Assembly: GCA_020736575.1 (NCBI GenBank)
Contig: JAGPYM010000011.1
Coordinates: forward strand, 62,001 to 126,000
DNA length: 64,000 nt
Direction of reading: 5' to 3'
From: Thelonectria olida
Taxonomy: Eukaryota; Ascomycota; Sordariomycetes; Hypocreales; Nectriaceae
Positions 20,963 through 31,204 of this stretch are shown one piece after another; position 1 is the first letter of the stretch; every line of letters begins with the position of its first letter. The position numbers were made by a program, and so were the translations under genes. The notes beneath the pieces are model-generated. The model saw only the letters and a program-made list of their open reading frames with translations. It was not told the DNA's origin and searched no databases.

Positions 20963-22575
20963 ATGAACGAGCATAAGAAATATCTGGCAGATCGCCTATT
21001 GAGCGAAGAGCGGCCGGTAAGTCAACCCTTCGTTCATCAAGACCAAAGCTCATGCATAAAGCAGATCACATATCGGCTCCTCAGCAGGGCTTTGGATGTC
21101 CATGTCAACACTGCAAAGGAGTATGTCAACCAAGACAAAAACTCATTCGTTTCAGTATTTGGGCAGTCTCTAATTGTCTGTTTAATAGGATGCTCTATGA
21201 CTTCCACCAGTGTCAGAACCGTCTGAAGGCCGACTCTGTACATGCGACCTATGTTGTCTACGGCAAGAAGACTTCAGACAACGTCCAGCCCGACGGTGAT
21301 GTTGAGATGACTAGCTCAATGCCCGAGAACGAGGCTCTTTCGGAGAATGTTTCAACAGCCACTTTCACCTTGGCCAGAGAAGAGGACTTGACAGGTAATT
21401 GCGCCCTACAGCCTCGATCCTAACGGGAGGCTAACATAAGCCGACTCTAGACATCTTATCGGAATACCAAAGTGTGACGTCTATTCACGTCTATAGTCTA
21501 GCGCCTCATCCCCAGAGAGATTTGGCCCTATTATCTGATGTCGCGACACAATTATCCGAGTACCCCAAAATTGAGGATCTCGCAGTCGCCGCCAAAAGGT
21601 ATGGAACTATTCCTAACCCTCAAGTGCGCCGGAGAGATCGAAAGTCTCGCCCTCAACTCTCTGCCCCAGCCGCACCGAAGCCTGCTGCGAAGCCTGCTGC
21701 GAAACAGGAACCCGCCGTGTCTAAATCCACCCCTACCATCAAGACCAAGCAAGAACCCGCCAGCTCAAAGTCGTCCGCCGATACCAAACCTGCCAAGCAA
21801 GAAAAGTCGGAGCCGGCGCCAAAGACGGAGACGCCGTCTTCAAGCGCTGCAAAGAAGCCTGCCGTCAAAAAGGGCATGGCTGGGGGCATCATGCAGTCCT
21901 TCGCCAAGGCTGCCGCCAGGCCACCTAAGCCTAAGCCTGCCCCCAAGAAAGAGGAAGAGGATACAGCCATGGCTCTTTCTGATGACGGCGAGGCAGACGA
22001 TTCTGATGTCCCCGCCAAGAAGCCAGCTCAGGATCCTGAAGATTTAAGGAAGGTCAGGAAGGAACGCGAAGACGCCCTCAGGCGCATGATGGAGGAGGAA
22101 GAGGAAGAGGAAGAGGAAGAGGAAGAGGAAGCTGAGGTGTCTGAGAAGGAGGATGAGCAGGCCGATGAAGAGATGGAGGAGGCGCCCGAGCCCGAACCGG
22201 AACCAGAACCACCCAAGCAGGAAGAGCCCGCAGAGGTCGTGGCGAGCAGCGGAAATGGACGTCGGCGAGGAAAGAGGCGTGTCATGCAGAAGAAGCGCAT
22301 TTTGGATGATCAGGGGTACATGGGTAAGTTACTCAGATTCAGCCCCCTTTCCCCAGAGTGGATGTTCACATTTGCTAACCCCTCCAACTCCAGTCACAAT
22401 CCAGGAACAGGGCTGGGAATCATTTTCAGAGGACGAGGCGCCGCCGCCAGCAAAGAAGCCAGCAGTAGTGCGGACTCAGTCTTCGTCATCGACCCCATCT
22501 TCATCTGCAGGCAAAGCGAAGAAAGCTGCGCCCAAGGGGCAAGGAAACATCATGTCCTTCTTCGCCAAGAAGTAA
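20963..22575 (+). CDS. POL32: DNA polymerase delta subunit 3 (Pol32/Cdc27)
   Basis: Five exons give 456 residues: 20963-21016, 21065-21120, 21189-21394, 21451-22323 and 22394-22575. All four introns are GT..AG and 48-70 bp, and frame is kept throughout. The N terminus has the Cdc27 pattern (YLADRLLSEERP, ITYRLLSRALDVHVNTAKEM, LYDFHQCQN) and the domain continues with SIHVYSLAPHP. The middle is a Lys/Pro/Glu-rich linker with a run of Glu residues. The protein ends with a PIP box, QGNIMSFFAKK, which binds PCNA. Pol32 supports processive lagging-strand synthesis and is shared with polymerase zeta for translesion synthesis, which links it to Rad18 across the divergent promoter. Its stop lies 71 bp from the stop of the next, opposite-strand gene. 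Confidence 0.93.
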
Positions 22576-22646
22576 CTAGATGCGCAAACGGAGGACGTTG
22601 TCGGCATAGAATTTACAATAGCGTCCGATTAATACCCAAAATCTTT

Positions 22647-24104
22647 TCATTTGCTGGAGCCAATCAAGGCAGCATCCGACACGTCGCCAGAGAAGTTTGC
22701 ATATTTGGCCGCGTCGGTCTTTATCCTTTGCATGACGCCGCCGAGGCGTCGGACACCTTCAACCAGGTCATCCTCTGAGACCCAAGCAAAGGTGAGTCGA
22801 ATGGCACCGTCCAAGTCCACCGTATGTTCATCGCCATGCACCTGGAACATGTTGCCATTGCCCACAATGAGCTGCTCCTCGGCCAGCGCAACATCAGCAA
22901 TCTGCTTCGCCGAAAAGCCTTCCGGCAGATTCGCCCATATAAAGTAACCCCCGTAGACACTGCCGTCGACAAGTCCAGCCTCGCGGATCGTTACCCCAAG
23001 GGGCGAGAGGTGCTCATGAATGGCATCTACCATGAGTTTGTGTCGGCGCTGGAGACCGGGACGCACCCTCTCGGCCAGAAAGTCCCGTAGCTCACCAGAC
23101 TTGACGATACCGGCCAGTATTGCCGCACTAAGCTGGCTGGGTGCGCCGCCAGACTTGGACGCGCCAGTCTGCGCAAGGCCAAAGGCAAAGGCTCGCGAGC
23201 CCTCAAGCCATCCGGTCCTACAACCGGGCCCGGTCATCTTGCTGAACGAGCCATTGCTCACAGCATACCCGAAGCCCTTTGGGTCGTCCTCGGCCTGGCC
23301 CATGGCAAGATCAATGTCGCAGAGGCGTGGGAGCATCATCTCGGGCGTCTCGTTGGAGCGCAGCGGCGTGTCGGCGAGCTTGTCAGTGGGCCATTGGAGA
23401 AGGTCGTACACGTCGTCGCATATGACGAGGGCGTCGTACTTGCGAGCCAGATGGACGAGGCCTTCACGACGGCGAACGGACATTGTCTTGCCCGAAGGAT
23501 TGGAGCAGGTGGGAACGACGTAGATGATGTGGCGGTAATGTTTGCGGAACTCGCCGGCGTTCTTGAAGGGCTATTCGTTTGGTTCTGTTAACCATCGGCT
23601 CCTTCGTTCAGAAAGATGGGCAGTCAAACTCACCTTCAGCTGGGGCTTCTTCTCCTCGTCCTCCTCCAATTGACGGATCCTCTCTTCCAGCGCCTCCAAA
23701 TCAACGCCCTCCTCGTCCTCGGGAAACGCCCTCAACCGCCCCGCAAAGCCCGCATCGGCAAATATGTCGCACGCAAGATGGTACGTCGGGGCCACCATCC
23801 ACACGGCCTTTGTCACGGTAGGGTCCGTGAAGCTCTGCAGAATATTGGCGATATTCTGGCTCGCGCCGCCGGTGATGCAGATGCGCTCGGCGTCGGCGGT
23901 CACGCCGTAGTGCGCGGCGAGCCATGTGGACAGGCCCTCGCGCAGAGGCTGGTACCCCGGGTCTGGGCCGTACTGCAGCGCGGGGACGTAAACGTCCGGG
24001 TCGGCGAGGAGGCGCTGCGCCGAGGCGGAGAGGAGAGAGGCGGGCAGGAGGTCTGGAGCAGGCCAGCCACGGATGAGATTGATGGGGTTATTGGGCTTTG
24101 ACAT
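22647..24104 (-). CDS. PLP-dependent aminotransferase, class I/II
   Basis: Two exons, 24104-23634 and 23570-22647, joined across a 63-bp GT..AG intron, give 464 residues. The family signature includes INLIRGWPAPDLLP, YGPDPGYQPLREGLSTWLA, ITGGASQNIANI, VPTCSNPSGKTMS and the PLP lysine region VSNGSFSKMTGPGCRTGWLE. This layout fits the 2-aminoadipate/aromatic (ARO8-like) or valine-pyruvate-type group of fold-type I enzymes; the amino-acid substrate cannot be assigned. I chose the ATG at 24104 because family homology starts there. An in-frame ATG at 24353 would add 83 residues starting MLNGRFPQVRHRFWVTSS, rich in Arg and Ser and with a CRHYSSS patch, which could be a mitochondrial presequence. 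Confidence 0.85.
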
Positions 24105-24727
24105 TGTAGAGGGTGATGACGTTGGTGTTTTTGTTGTTGTTGTTGGTGGTGGTGGTGGTGGCTGCTTAGAAGAGGAATAATGACGACACCGAGAAGCAGA
24201 GCAATGAGACTTGTTAGTTTCAGGGAGGGGATTCCGACGGTTTATCAAACAATTGGAATACGCAATTGCTCCGCCAATTCCTTGTCCACTAACACGTACA
24301 GACGAAGTGACCCAGAAGCGATGTCGGACCTGGGGAAACCTGCCATTCAACATGTTCAGCCAAGAAGGATGAGTTGGATTCAATGACAAGGTCCTTTCTC
24401 AACGAGGAAAGTCAAAGACGGTTTCATTCGTTCAGGTTTAGCAAGGGTAACGGCGGATAACTGTGGACACCTCGCTGACAGCTGCCATATTTTGTCTTTG
24501 CAGGAGCTAGGGCTGAGGGTTCATCACCACCTGAGTATCTGTTAGTCAATTCGCATGACCATGATGATAATGAAAACTGAGTGCCCCGTTCATTCATTAC
24601 GCATTGTCATGGCATACCATGTAGGTACCTACTTTACAATTTTCCAACACTCCCTTTTGTTACCCTGCCCTACCTCTCATACCCGTAACATGCCGTGTCA
24701 TCCTGTAATGCAAAACCCCTTTCATCA
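24105..24727. other. Intergenic region between aminotransferase start and GH125 stop
   Basis: It holds the 5' region of the aminotransferase and the 3' UTR of the GH125 gene. A GTT/GGT trinucleotide tract lies at about 24126-24162, within the aminotransferase leader or its possible N-terminal extension. No independent gene was seen. Confidence 0.45.
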
Positions 24728-26466
24728 TCAAACCTCGTAAGGCCTTGCCCCTTCTCCAAAAATCAGGTACGGCTTTCTCTTGGCCAAGTCCAAAATCGTA
24801 TCCGCAAACACTCCGTTGGCCCATGCAAACCAGCTCCTTGTGTACTGGCTTATGTATTGTACATCAATACTCTCGTGAATAAGACCGAGCTTCGCCGAGT
24901 CCAGGACGAGCTCTAGGCACTCCTTGATCTCTTCATCGTCATCGGTCGTCTGGGCCTGGATCAACAGACTCATTGGCCAGGCATTCCGCAGACCAATGTG
25001 AGGTCCTGTGCATAACTGTTAGCTATATTTCACCCCTACACCAACCATCATCAGCTTACCTCCAATGCCCTTAAACTCCCTTCCTTTCAGATAGTAGGGG
25101 TTCCCAGCCTTGTCGAGCAGCATCTTCCTCGTGTTTTGGTAAACAGGATCATTGGTTTCGCAAAATCCCATTAGTGGGAGTGCCAGAAGCGAAGGGTAGT
25201 TTGCATCGTCCATCAGAATTGACGAGCCATATCCATCCACCTCGTACGCAAATACGTCGCCGTACTTTTTGTGCTTGACAACTCCATGCTCCAGCACGCC
25301 CTCTCGGATCTGCTTGCTCCACTGCTCAAGTGTCTCAGCAAGCTGCTTCTTGCCTACCGCCTTCAGCATTTTCGCCGTACGCTGCAGCTCCACCGAGATC
25401 ATGGCATTCGCAGGGATAAAGAATCCGAAAACTGTCGCATCATCGCTAGGTCGGAATGCGGACCGGACCAATCCTGTTCCAAAGTTCAACGGGTTGCCCA
25501 CACCCTTCAGGTTCAGCGTCTCCGTTCCAAGGTTGGTCTGACGCTGGAAAGTATACTCATTACGCTGAAAAGCGCCCGTCTCGGGGTCGAACGTCGGCTT
25601 GGATTGTTGCTCAAGGACATGGAGGAGCGTGTCAACAGCCAGGTACCATCGCTTAGTAAGGAAATCGGTGGATTGGGTGTGCTCGTAAAAGTCATTGGCG
25701 AGAGCGAGGAAATGCGCAAGAGAATCCAGCTCGTACTTGCATTCGAAGACAGCCCGAGGTTCGTAGGTCGGATGAACATTATCGTCCTGACCGTTATTGG
25801 ATAGCGGTAGGTCGCTAATTGGTGGTGGCTGGAACGCATTGCAGTAAGGAGATTTGATGACATATTCGGATTGTGTATTGATGGCGCCGACTAGTAGAGT
25901 ATGGATGGTTGGGTCCTTCTTGGCTAGAGGTTGGTATGGCCGTAGCTGGTTCGTTGAGTCTCGGAGCCATTCAGCAATGATGTCGCCAGTGATGATGAAG
26001 GACTGCGGTCCTTCCCAAGCATTCTCATCTCGGAAGCCGAACGCTCCCATGTTAAAGAATCCCGTTTCCTTGTTTCCTTTCGTGTGGAACTTGACGGTCG
26101 TGTCGGTCGTAGAGGGAAACGTATTCTCAAACAGTCGCGCAAGATCTGGGTCTTGAATGCGCTCTGTCATTTCTTTGATCACTCTCTCGATCTCGTCCGA
26201 CTGAAATGTTCGACATTGTGGACCGGGTCGTTGGTACGGAAGTGCTCTTGGGCCTGCGCTGAAGGGACGGCTGGGGGCAGGACGAGGTCAGTAAGACGCA
26301 AACAAAGGCAGCAGGAGAAGACGGACTGTGCGTAAGAAGAGTAGACGGTGTATTCAGGACATGCCACCGCAACATCAGCGAGATGCCATTGTGGTTCTTT
26401 GTCAGCACTTGCGATGCGCACACCACTGAGCCCGAGCAAGCTCGCGGCCAACAGCCGGAACGTCAT
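24728..26466 (-). CDS. Secreted glycoside hydrolase family 125, exo-alpha-1,6-mannosidase
   Basis: Three exons, 26466-26327, 26270-25060 and 25005-24728, give 542 residues; introns are 56 and 54 bp. The first splice restores YSSYAHRPFSAGP and LPYQRPGPQCRTFQSDEIE, typical of fungal members. MTFRLLAASLLGLSGVRIAS is a signal peptide. The GH125 (formerly DUF1237) core is seen in FFNMGAFGFRDENAWEGPQS, DIIAEWLRDSTNQLRPY and DGYGSSILMDDANYPSLLAL, and the C terminus in YTRSWFAWANGVFADTILDL. GH125 enzymes remove terminal alpha-1,6-linked mannose from N-glycans or mannoproteins by inversion. Secretion or a secretory-pathway location is expected. Length agrees with fungal relatives. Confidence 0.92.
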
Positions 26467-27022
26467 GATGACGATGGCTTTCGATGGGGTATTAGGAAGG
26501 GGATTCGATGGAGGGATTGAGGCTGATGAAGGACTGTAGGTGTAGATGCGTCGAACGTTCGCGAGGCCGGCTCGGACAGGGTTTCGTTAAATGTCGTGAT
26601 GATGGTTGAGGTTGGTTGCAAGGGAGAGTTGACGAGACAGGAGCTGATATTTAATTATTACGTAGGACCTGAGATCTGTACCTGAGACAGGAGGAGCTAG
26701 GCGGCTCTTTCCCTCCAGCTGTGACGCGCGGGGCCGTTTTGACAGGGGAATGACGGCGCCCAATGGGCCCTAGAAGCTGGGGTAAGTCTGATGGAGTGTC
26801 TTGCTAGTGCTGTGATCGCCTCATGGGGAGGAGATGAAGTAACTTAAAGTATGATCAGATTATAATGTCACGCTTGATATGGACTCAAAGTATCTATCTC
26901 GCGGTTTATATCAATCAGAGATTAACGTGGGTATCAGTTTACAATTATCAGGCTCTATAGTTATGCCCCAAGTACTCCGTTCCCATCTGAGGCTCTCGCT
27001 TACAAAACCAATTCGTAGACAT
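26467..27022. other. Intergenic region between GH125 and ESA1
   Basis: It includes the GH125 promoter and the ESA1 3' end. The interval is A/T-rich near 26640-26660 and 26830-26960. No gene, repeat or RNA was recognised. Confidence 0.45.
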
Positions 27023-28589
27023 TCACCAGCCCCAGGTCCTGCTCGATGCCGTAAACACCGGTGGCTTCCACTGTATCTTGGTCGGGTCTATCGTCCTCCT
27101 CCGCTTCTGCATCTGTTTCTCCCGTTGCGCAATCAGCTTCTCTGGGATCACAATCTTGTGGTCGCTCTTGTGGTAGACCTGCATCCTCATCGCCTGGAGA
27201 GTGTGCTCCACATCCTGCGTAGTCATCGCCAGTGCCGTTGAGATCGCTTCAATCGTGGCCTTCTCTTCCCGTTCGTTGTAGCCCAGCAACAGCTCAAGAA
27301 TATTCTCAGACCAATACTGGCGGTAACTTAGGAGTCCCAAATCAGAGAGCGGCTTCTCGGGGGATCCGAGCTTCCCCTCAATCTTGGACAGTTCGTATGA
27401 GAACTGAATCAACAGTCTGCCATAACCCTTTCGCTGATATTGTGGTAGCGTCAGAATACACGCAACGTTGTACGCATCGGCACTCTCCTTTTCCTTGGAA
27501 AAATATCCCACAACGTGACATCCTTTCTCGGTCCGCACTGTCATGATATAAAACAAGAAGGGGTCAACGTCGTAGTAGAGCGTCTTGTGATCCAGGAACA
27601 TCTTGGACAGCAAGCAAAGATTGCGACACCAAGTTCTCTGTCGGCGACCATCGATTTCGAAAAAGGACACAGTGTCGTCTCGATAAATTTCGTTTCCTGG
27701 TGGGTGTTGAAGCAAGCATTTCCGTCGATGCCTTGAGAAGGCCTTTTGATCGCCGTAATACCCGAGGCAGAACTCGCAGAGGTAAATGACATCCTCCAGA
27801 CTGAACAACTCGGGGTACGGCGAAAAGTACCATGGGTAGAGATCGTGCTTTCCAAATTGAACCTTAGAGATGTTTCGGATTCGAGAAACTTCGGTCGGGT
27901 TTTGCGTCATTGATCCCGAGGTTCGCAGCTTTTCGATTTCAACATCTCGCTTAAAGTCGTTCAGCTCTTTCTGCGCCTCGGCTTCCTTGCTTTCCGTCTC
28001 CAGCTCCTCCCCAGCAGGCGTCGCGCCACCCTCAACACTCGGTCTGGTTTGGGAATCTCCGTCAGGGCCGACAGATAATGATTTCTGGCGCGATTGCGAT
28101 TGCGATTCTACAAATTCTTGCGTTTTGTCAGGCGCATTCTACAGGATAGTATTGCTGAGGGAACTCACCTGTCCATGGGTGTGGAGTATTTGCTTCGGAG
28201 ACGACTGATTGCTCCCTCTTGCTAGGTCGTTTTTGCGCCTTCTTTGACACCTGGTTCTTTTTTGATTGGGCTGTTGTAGGAGCTTTCTTCGTCTTAGGAT
28301 CCTTGGGCTTCTCCTTCTCTGGATTTGGCCATTCCACATCGCGCGAGAAGTCAATTCGCGCCACAGGCACCCACTCGTCGAGTCGTTTATTGAAGTTGTC
28401 AAAATTGCAATAGAATTGCATGCCGCTCTTCGTAGTCTTGATGCTAAGAATCTCGGCGCGTCTGAATTGTCCCCCCTTCTCGACCCACGCGATGCAGCCT
28501 GTTACGATCGTTTCGGGTGTCGCCTTTTCTTTTCGTCGTGGGGTATCGGAGCCTATAGCGGCCTCACCTCCAGGAGTGCCGCCCGCCAT
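27023..28589 (-). CDS. ESA1: MYST histone acetyltransferase Esa1 (NuA4 catalytic subunit)
   Basis: Two exons, 28589-28169 and 28116-27023, give 504 residues. The 52-bp intron ends at CGCAAG; an earlier AG would give a 30-bp intron and an in-frame stop, so it was rejected. The N-terminal chromo barrel/Tudor-knot is seen as [17 protein letters not shown] and [13 protein letters not shown]. The MYST domain has the C2HC finger (C254, C257, H270, C274), the autoacetylated Lys in [20 protein letters not shown] (about K312), the catalytic Cys in [18 protein letters not shown] (about C360) and the Glu in SPEKPLSD (about 394). Esa1 acetylates H4 and H2A tails and is essential in yeast. Its promoter is shared with REX4. 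Confidence 0.95.
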
Positions 28590-28910
28590 GATGGAATCGT
28601 CGTGTGCGTGGAGTTATTGATGAATGTTTGTGTTTCGTGGTGGCTTGTCGCGTTAGAAAAAGTTGGGAGTTTGGAGGGGAATTCCGGCAGAATCTCGAAG
28701 CAACTGGCTTATCGCAAAGGCGGTGAAGATTTGTCAAGCTTATCAGTGCCGCTCACTTGCCCAAACGTAGTTAGCGTGTTTGTTCGTCGAGGTGCTTGCG
28801 ACGAAAGTATTTCGCACCAAGTCCTCGCAAGCTTGACAAACCTACAACAGCATCGCAACAGCAGCAGCGTTGCCAGAACACCGAAATAAGTCGACCTCAT
28901 GTCATAGATC
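28590..28910. promoter_or_regulatory. Divergent promoter of ESA1 and REX4
   Basis: The 321 bp between two opposed start codons must drive both genes. No sequence motif stands out apart from a CAGCAT/CAGCAGCAG patch near 28847-28867. The assignment rests on gene layout only. Confidence 0.4.
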
Positions 28911-29867
28911 ATGGCTGAATTATCTTCTAACTGGAAGAAGCTGCAAGCAAAACTCAAGGCCGAATCGACTTCTGAACCATCGTTAAAGCGGAAGTCCACA
29001 GCACCGACAGCCAACCCTCCATTAAAAAAGACAAAAGTTGCCCGAAAACCGACAAACAAACCAGCCAAGGCAAGGCAAGACCGGCCAAACTCCAGGCCGC
29101 AGATGGGAGGTGTTCATAGCACCAAAGTTGAGGATGGCCAAAGTAATGTCACATCACCATCCCTGGCCCTCTGGGCTGAAGACAATGGCGTCTCTGCAGA
29201 AGCCTTGGCTGAGGCTTATGATCTCGGAACAAAAAACAACTCGATGATGCTAGCTTCTGCAAAAGATAAAGTCAATAGCGGACTTATCGAGGGGAACGAA
29301 ATCGGCAAGTATATTGCTATTGATTGTGAGATGGTGGGTGTCGGGCCCGGCGGCTATGAGTCGGTCCTCGCTCGTGTTAGTGTCGTCGACTTCCACGGAA
29401 GACAGGTCTACGATTCATACGTGAAACCAAAAGAGAGGGTCACAAACTGGAGGACTGCAGTAAGCGGGATCAGTCAGAAGAGCATGAGATTTGCTCGAGA
29501 CTTTGAGGAAGTTCAAGGGGATATCGACAAACTCCTCAAGGACCGGATCTTGATCGGTCACGACATCAAGCACGACACCGAGGCTCTAAAGTTGAGTCAC
29601 CCAGCACGAGATATCCGAGACACGGCAAAGCACCCTGCATTCAGAAAGTACGGAAATGGACGGAAGCCAGCGTTGAGACTGCTTGCTCAACAGCTGCTTG
29701 GTGTGGAGATTCAAGATGGAGCGCACTCGAGTATAGAAGACGCTCGAGTAACTATGCTGTTGTTTCGAAAGCATAAGCAAGGGTTTGACGTGGACCATTC
29801 GAACCGATATCCATCAAACACGACACCGGGAGGAGGCAAGCAAAAGGGGAGGAAGTCTAAGAAATGA
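28911..29867 (+). CDS. REX4: RNA exonuclease 4 (Rex4), DEDDh 3'-5' exonuclease
   Basis: One exon encodes 318 residues. The first 120 are basic and disordered with KK/KPTNKPAKARQ patches. The exonuclease domain starts with KYIAIDCEMVGVGPGG (catalytic D138 and E140), continues with SYVKPKERVTNWRTAVSGIS and IGHDIKHDTEAL (third acidic residue), and ends with GAHSSIEDARVTMLLFRKHK (His and last Asp). This IDCEMVG form is the REX4/ISG20L2 signature. In yeast Rex4 acts in pre-rRNA processing around ITS1, so a nucleolar role is expected. The product has the usual family length. Confidence 0.93.
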   Translation: MAELSSNWKKLQAKLKAESTSEPSLKRKSTAPTANPPLKKTKVARKPTNKPAKARQDRPNSRPQMGGVHSTKVEDGQSNVTSPSLALWAEDNGVSAEALAEAYDLGTKNNSMMLASAKDKVNSGLIEGNEIGKYIAIDCEMVGVGPGGYESVLARVSVVDFHGRQVYDSYVKPKERVTNWRTAVSGISQKSMRFARDFEEVQGDIDKLLKDRILIGHDIKHDTEALKLSHPARDIRDTAKHPAFRKYGNGRKPALRLLAQQLLGVEIQDGAHSSIEDARVTMLLFRKHKQGFDVDHSNRYPSNTTPGGGKQKGRKSKK

Positions 29868-30373
29868 GTTGCTTGAATACAGGGACAATTGCATATCCAA
29901 CACAGCGCTTTTGAGTTCAATTTAGATACCCGATCAGGCTTGATCAAGTCTTTAATATTTTTTCACGGGGGGTTGAAAGAAATAAACCAGTGCTTGGAAT
30001 TATGTTCGTGTTTGTTTTGCTTTACTGAGTGTTAGTGGCACTGGTGAGCTCATGCTCAACATGTCCATACTACGGTAAACGTGCAAGGCAAGAGTGCGTA
30101 AGGCCCAACCCCAATGATTCAAGATGACATCGACACTAAATAAAGTCATACAAATTGGATCCTAATGGGACGTGGGAGAAAACAGTACTTTATAAAACAG
30201 AATCTCTAACAATCACGATTCCACACTTCTGAGTTGAGCCGGTCTAGGGTCGGCAATTTGGAACTGATTAGATAAGCCACCTGGTTACTGCGAAACCCTT
30301 AACGCGTCTCAACGCGTCGCTTTTGATTGGAACTAAATGAACCCTTCAACAGCCACTGAACCAGCACAACACA
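29868..30373. other. Intergenic region between REX4 and RNase H2C, with two MCB-like boxes
   Basis: The first part is the REX4 3' UTR (AATAAA near 29981). The RNase H2C promoter occupies the rest. Two ACGCGT hexamers lie at 30302-30307 and 30312-30317, 10 bp apart and about 60 bp before the start codon. ACGCGT is the MBF binding site at S-phase genes of yeasts. Confidence 0.55.
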
Positions 30374-30952
30374 ATGTCCCAACCAATTCTTTCACTAACA
30401 GCAGACGAAAAGGCGCCTAAGGCTGTGGCAAACATTTTGCCATGTCGCATTCATCACAATGGACCCATCACACCAGTTGCAGACTACTGGAACCCGACAT
30501 CAGCAGATGGTAACCCTAACCCTTTTGCTTGCCTTGCCCGTACCCCTTCGGACTTTAAGCTAATGCATTCAATAGACGGATCCAAGATTGCGTACTTCCG
30601 CGGGCGAAAACTGCAAGGGAAATCGATCAAGTTACCCGAGCAATGTCGAGGCGTTGTGGTAGAACGGAAAACAGACGAGATCCCTCCAGTCGAGACAGTC
30701 GATCGGATCGAAGACGGAGAGGAAGTGCCTGAACGAATTGGCTCGATGCAAGTGACGGCAGAGTTTGACGAACTGGTCGTTTGGGGACATGAGGATTTAG
30801 CCGATGCGACGAGTGATCCATATATTCGAAGCATGGAGGAATGGCTACAGGTAGCCGATCAGGTAAGGAGGGCATGCCCACGTTCTATTCCAAGGCGCTA
30901 ATGTTGGCAGATTCACTCTTACGCAGAGGAGGATAACGCCAAACAGAACTAA
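30374..30952 (+). CDS. RNH203: Ribonuclease H2 subunit C (Rnh203-like)
   Basis: RNase H2 removes ribonucleotides from genomic DNA; subunit C is a non-catalytic scaffold bound to subunit B. Three exons, 30374-30509, 30576-30862 and 30911-30952, give 154 residues. The first intron (66 bp, GTAACC..AATAG, CTAAT branch-like site) is a multiple of three and has no stop, so the unspliced frame runs through it. Splicing gives YWNPTSADDGSKIAYFRGRK, which matches the family better. The second intron (48 bp) replaces a spurious RRACPRSIPRR end with EEWLQVADQIHSYAEED, the expected helix and C terminus. LPCRIHHNGPI near the N terminus and YFRGRKLQGKSIKLPE are diagnostic. Confidence 0.87.
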
Positions 30953-31204
30953 TGTAAACTGTTACTGACATGAAAGGGCTGGACTGGAGTAGTTTATCAG
31001 AAACGAGCAAAGCATTTGGCCGTCTTCTTGGCGTTTGGGGCGTCAAACGTTATATGCACAGAGGGAATTTGCTTTAATTCGTATACACCTTGTTTGGAAA
31101 GAACACATGCTGCTCGTTTGAGTGCTGAGGAGTTCACTGGACTCAACGAATAGGCCAAAGCTATACACCATCTTTCATTGTCATGTTTGGCTTCTAGCTC
31201 GGCA

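Noticed and set aside
28139..28168. A 30-bp intron in ESA1 ending at CTGTAG
   Set aside because: Too short for a fungal spliceosomal intron, and it leads to an in-frame stop; the 52-bp intron ending at CGCAAG keeps the frame.
30502..30525. Interstitial telomere repeat (CCCTAACCC)
   Set aside because: Only about one and a half units, inside an intron; chance is sufficient.
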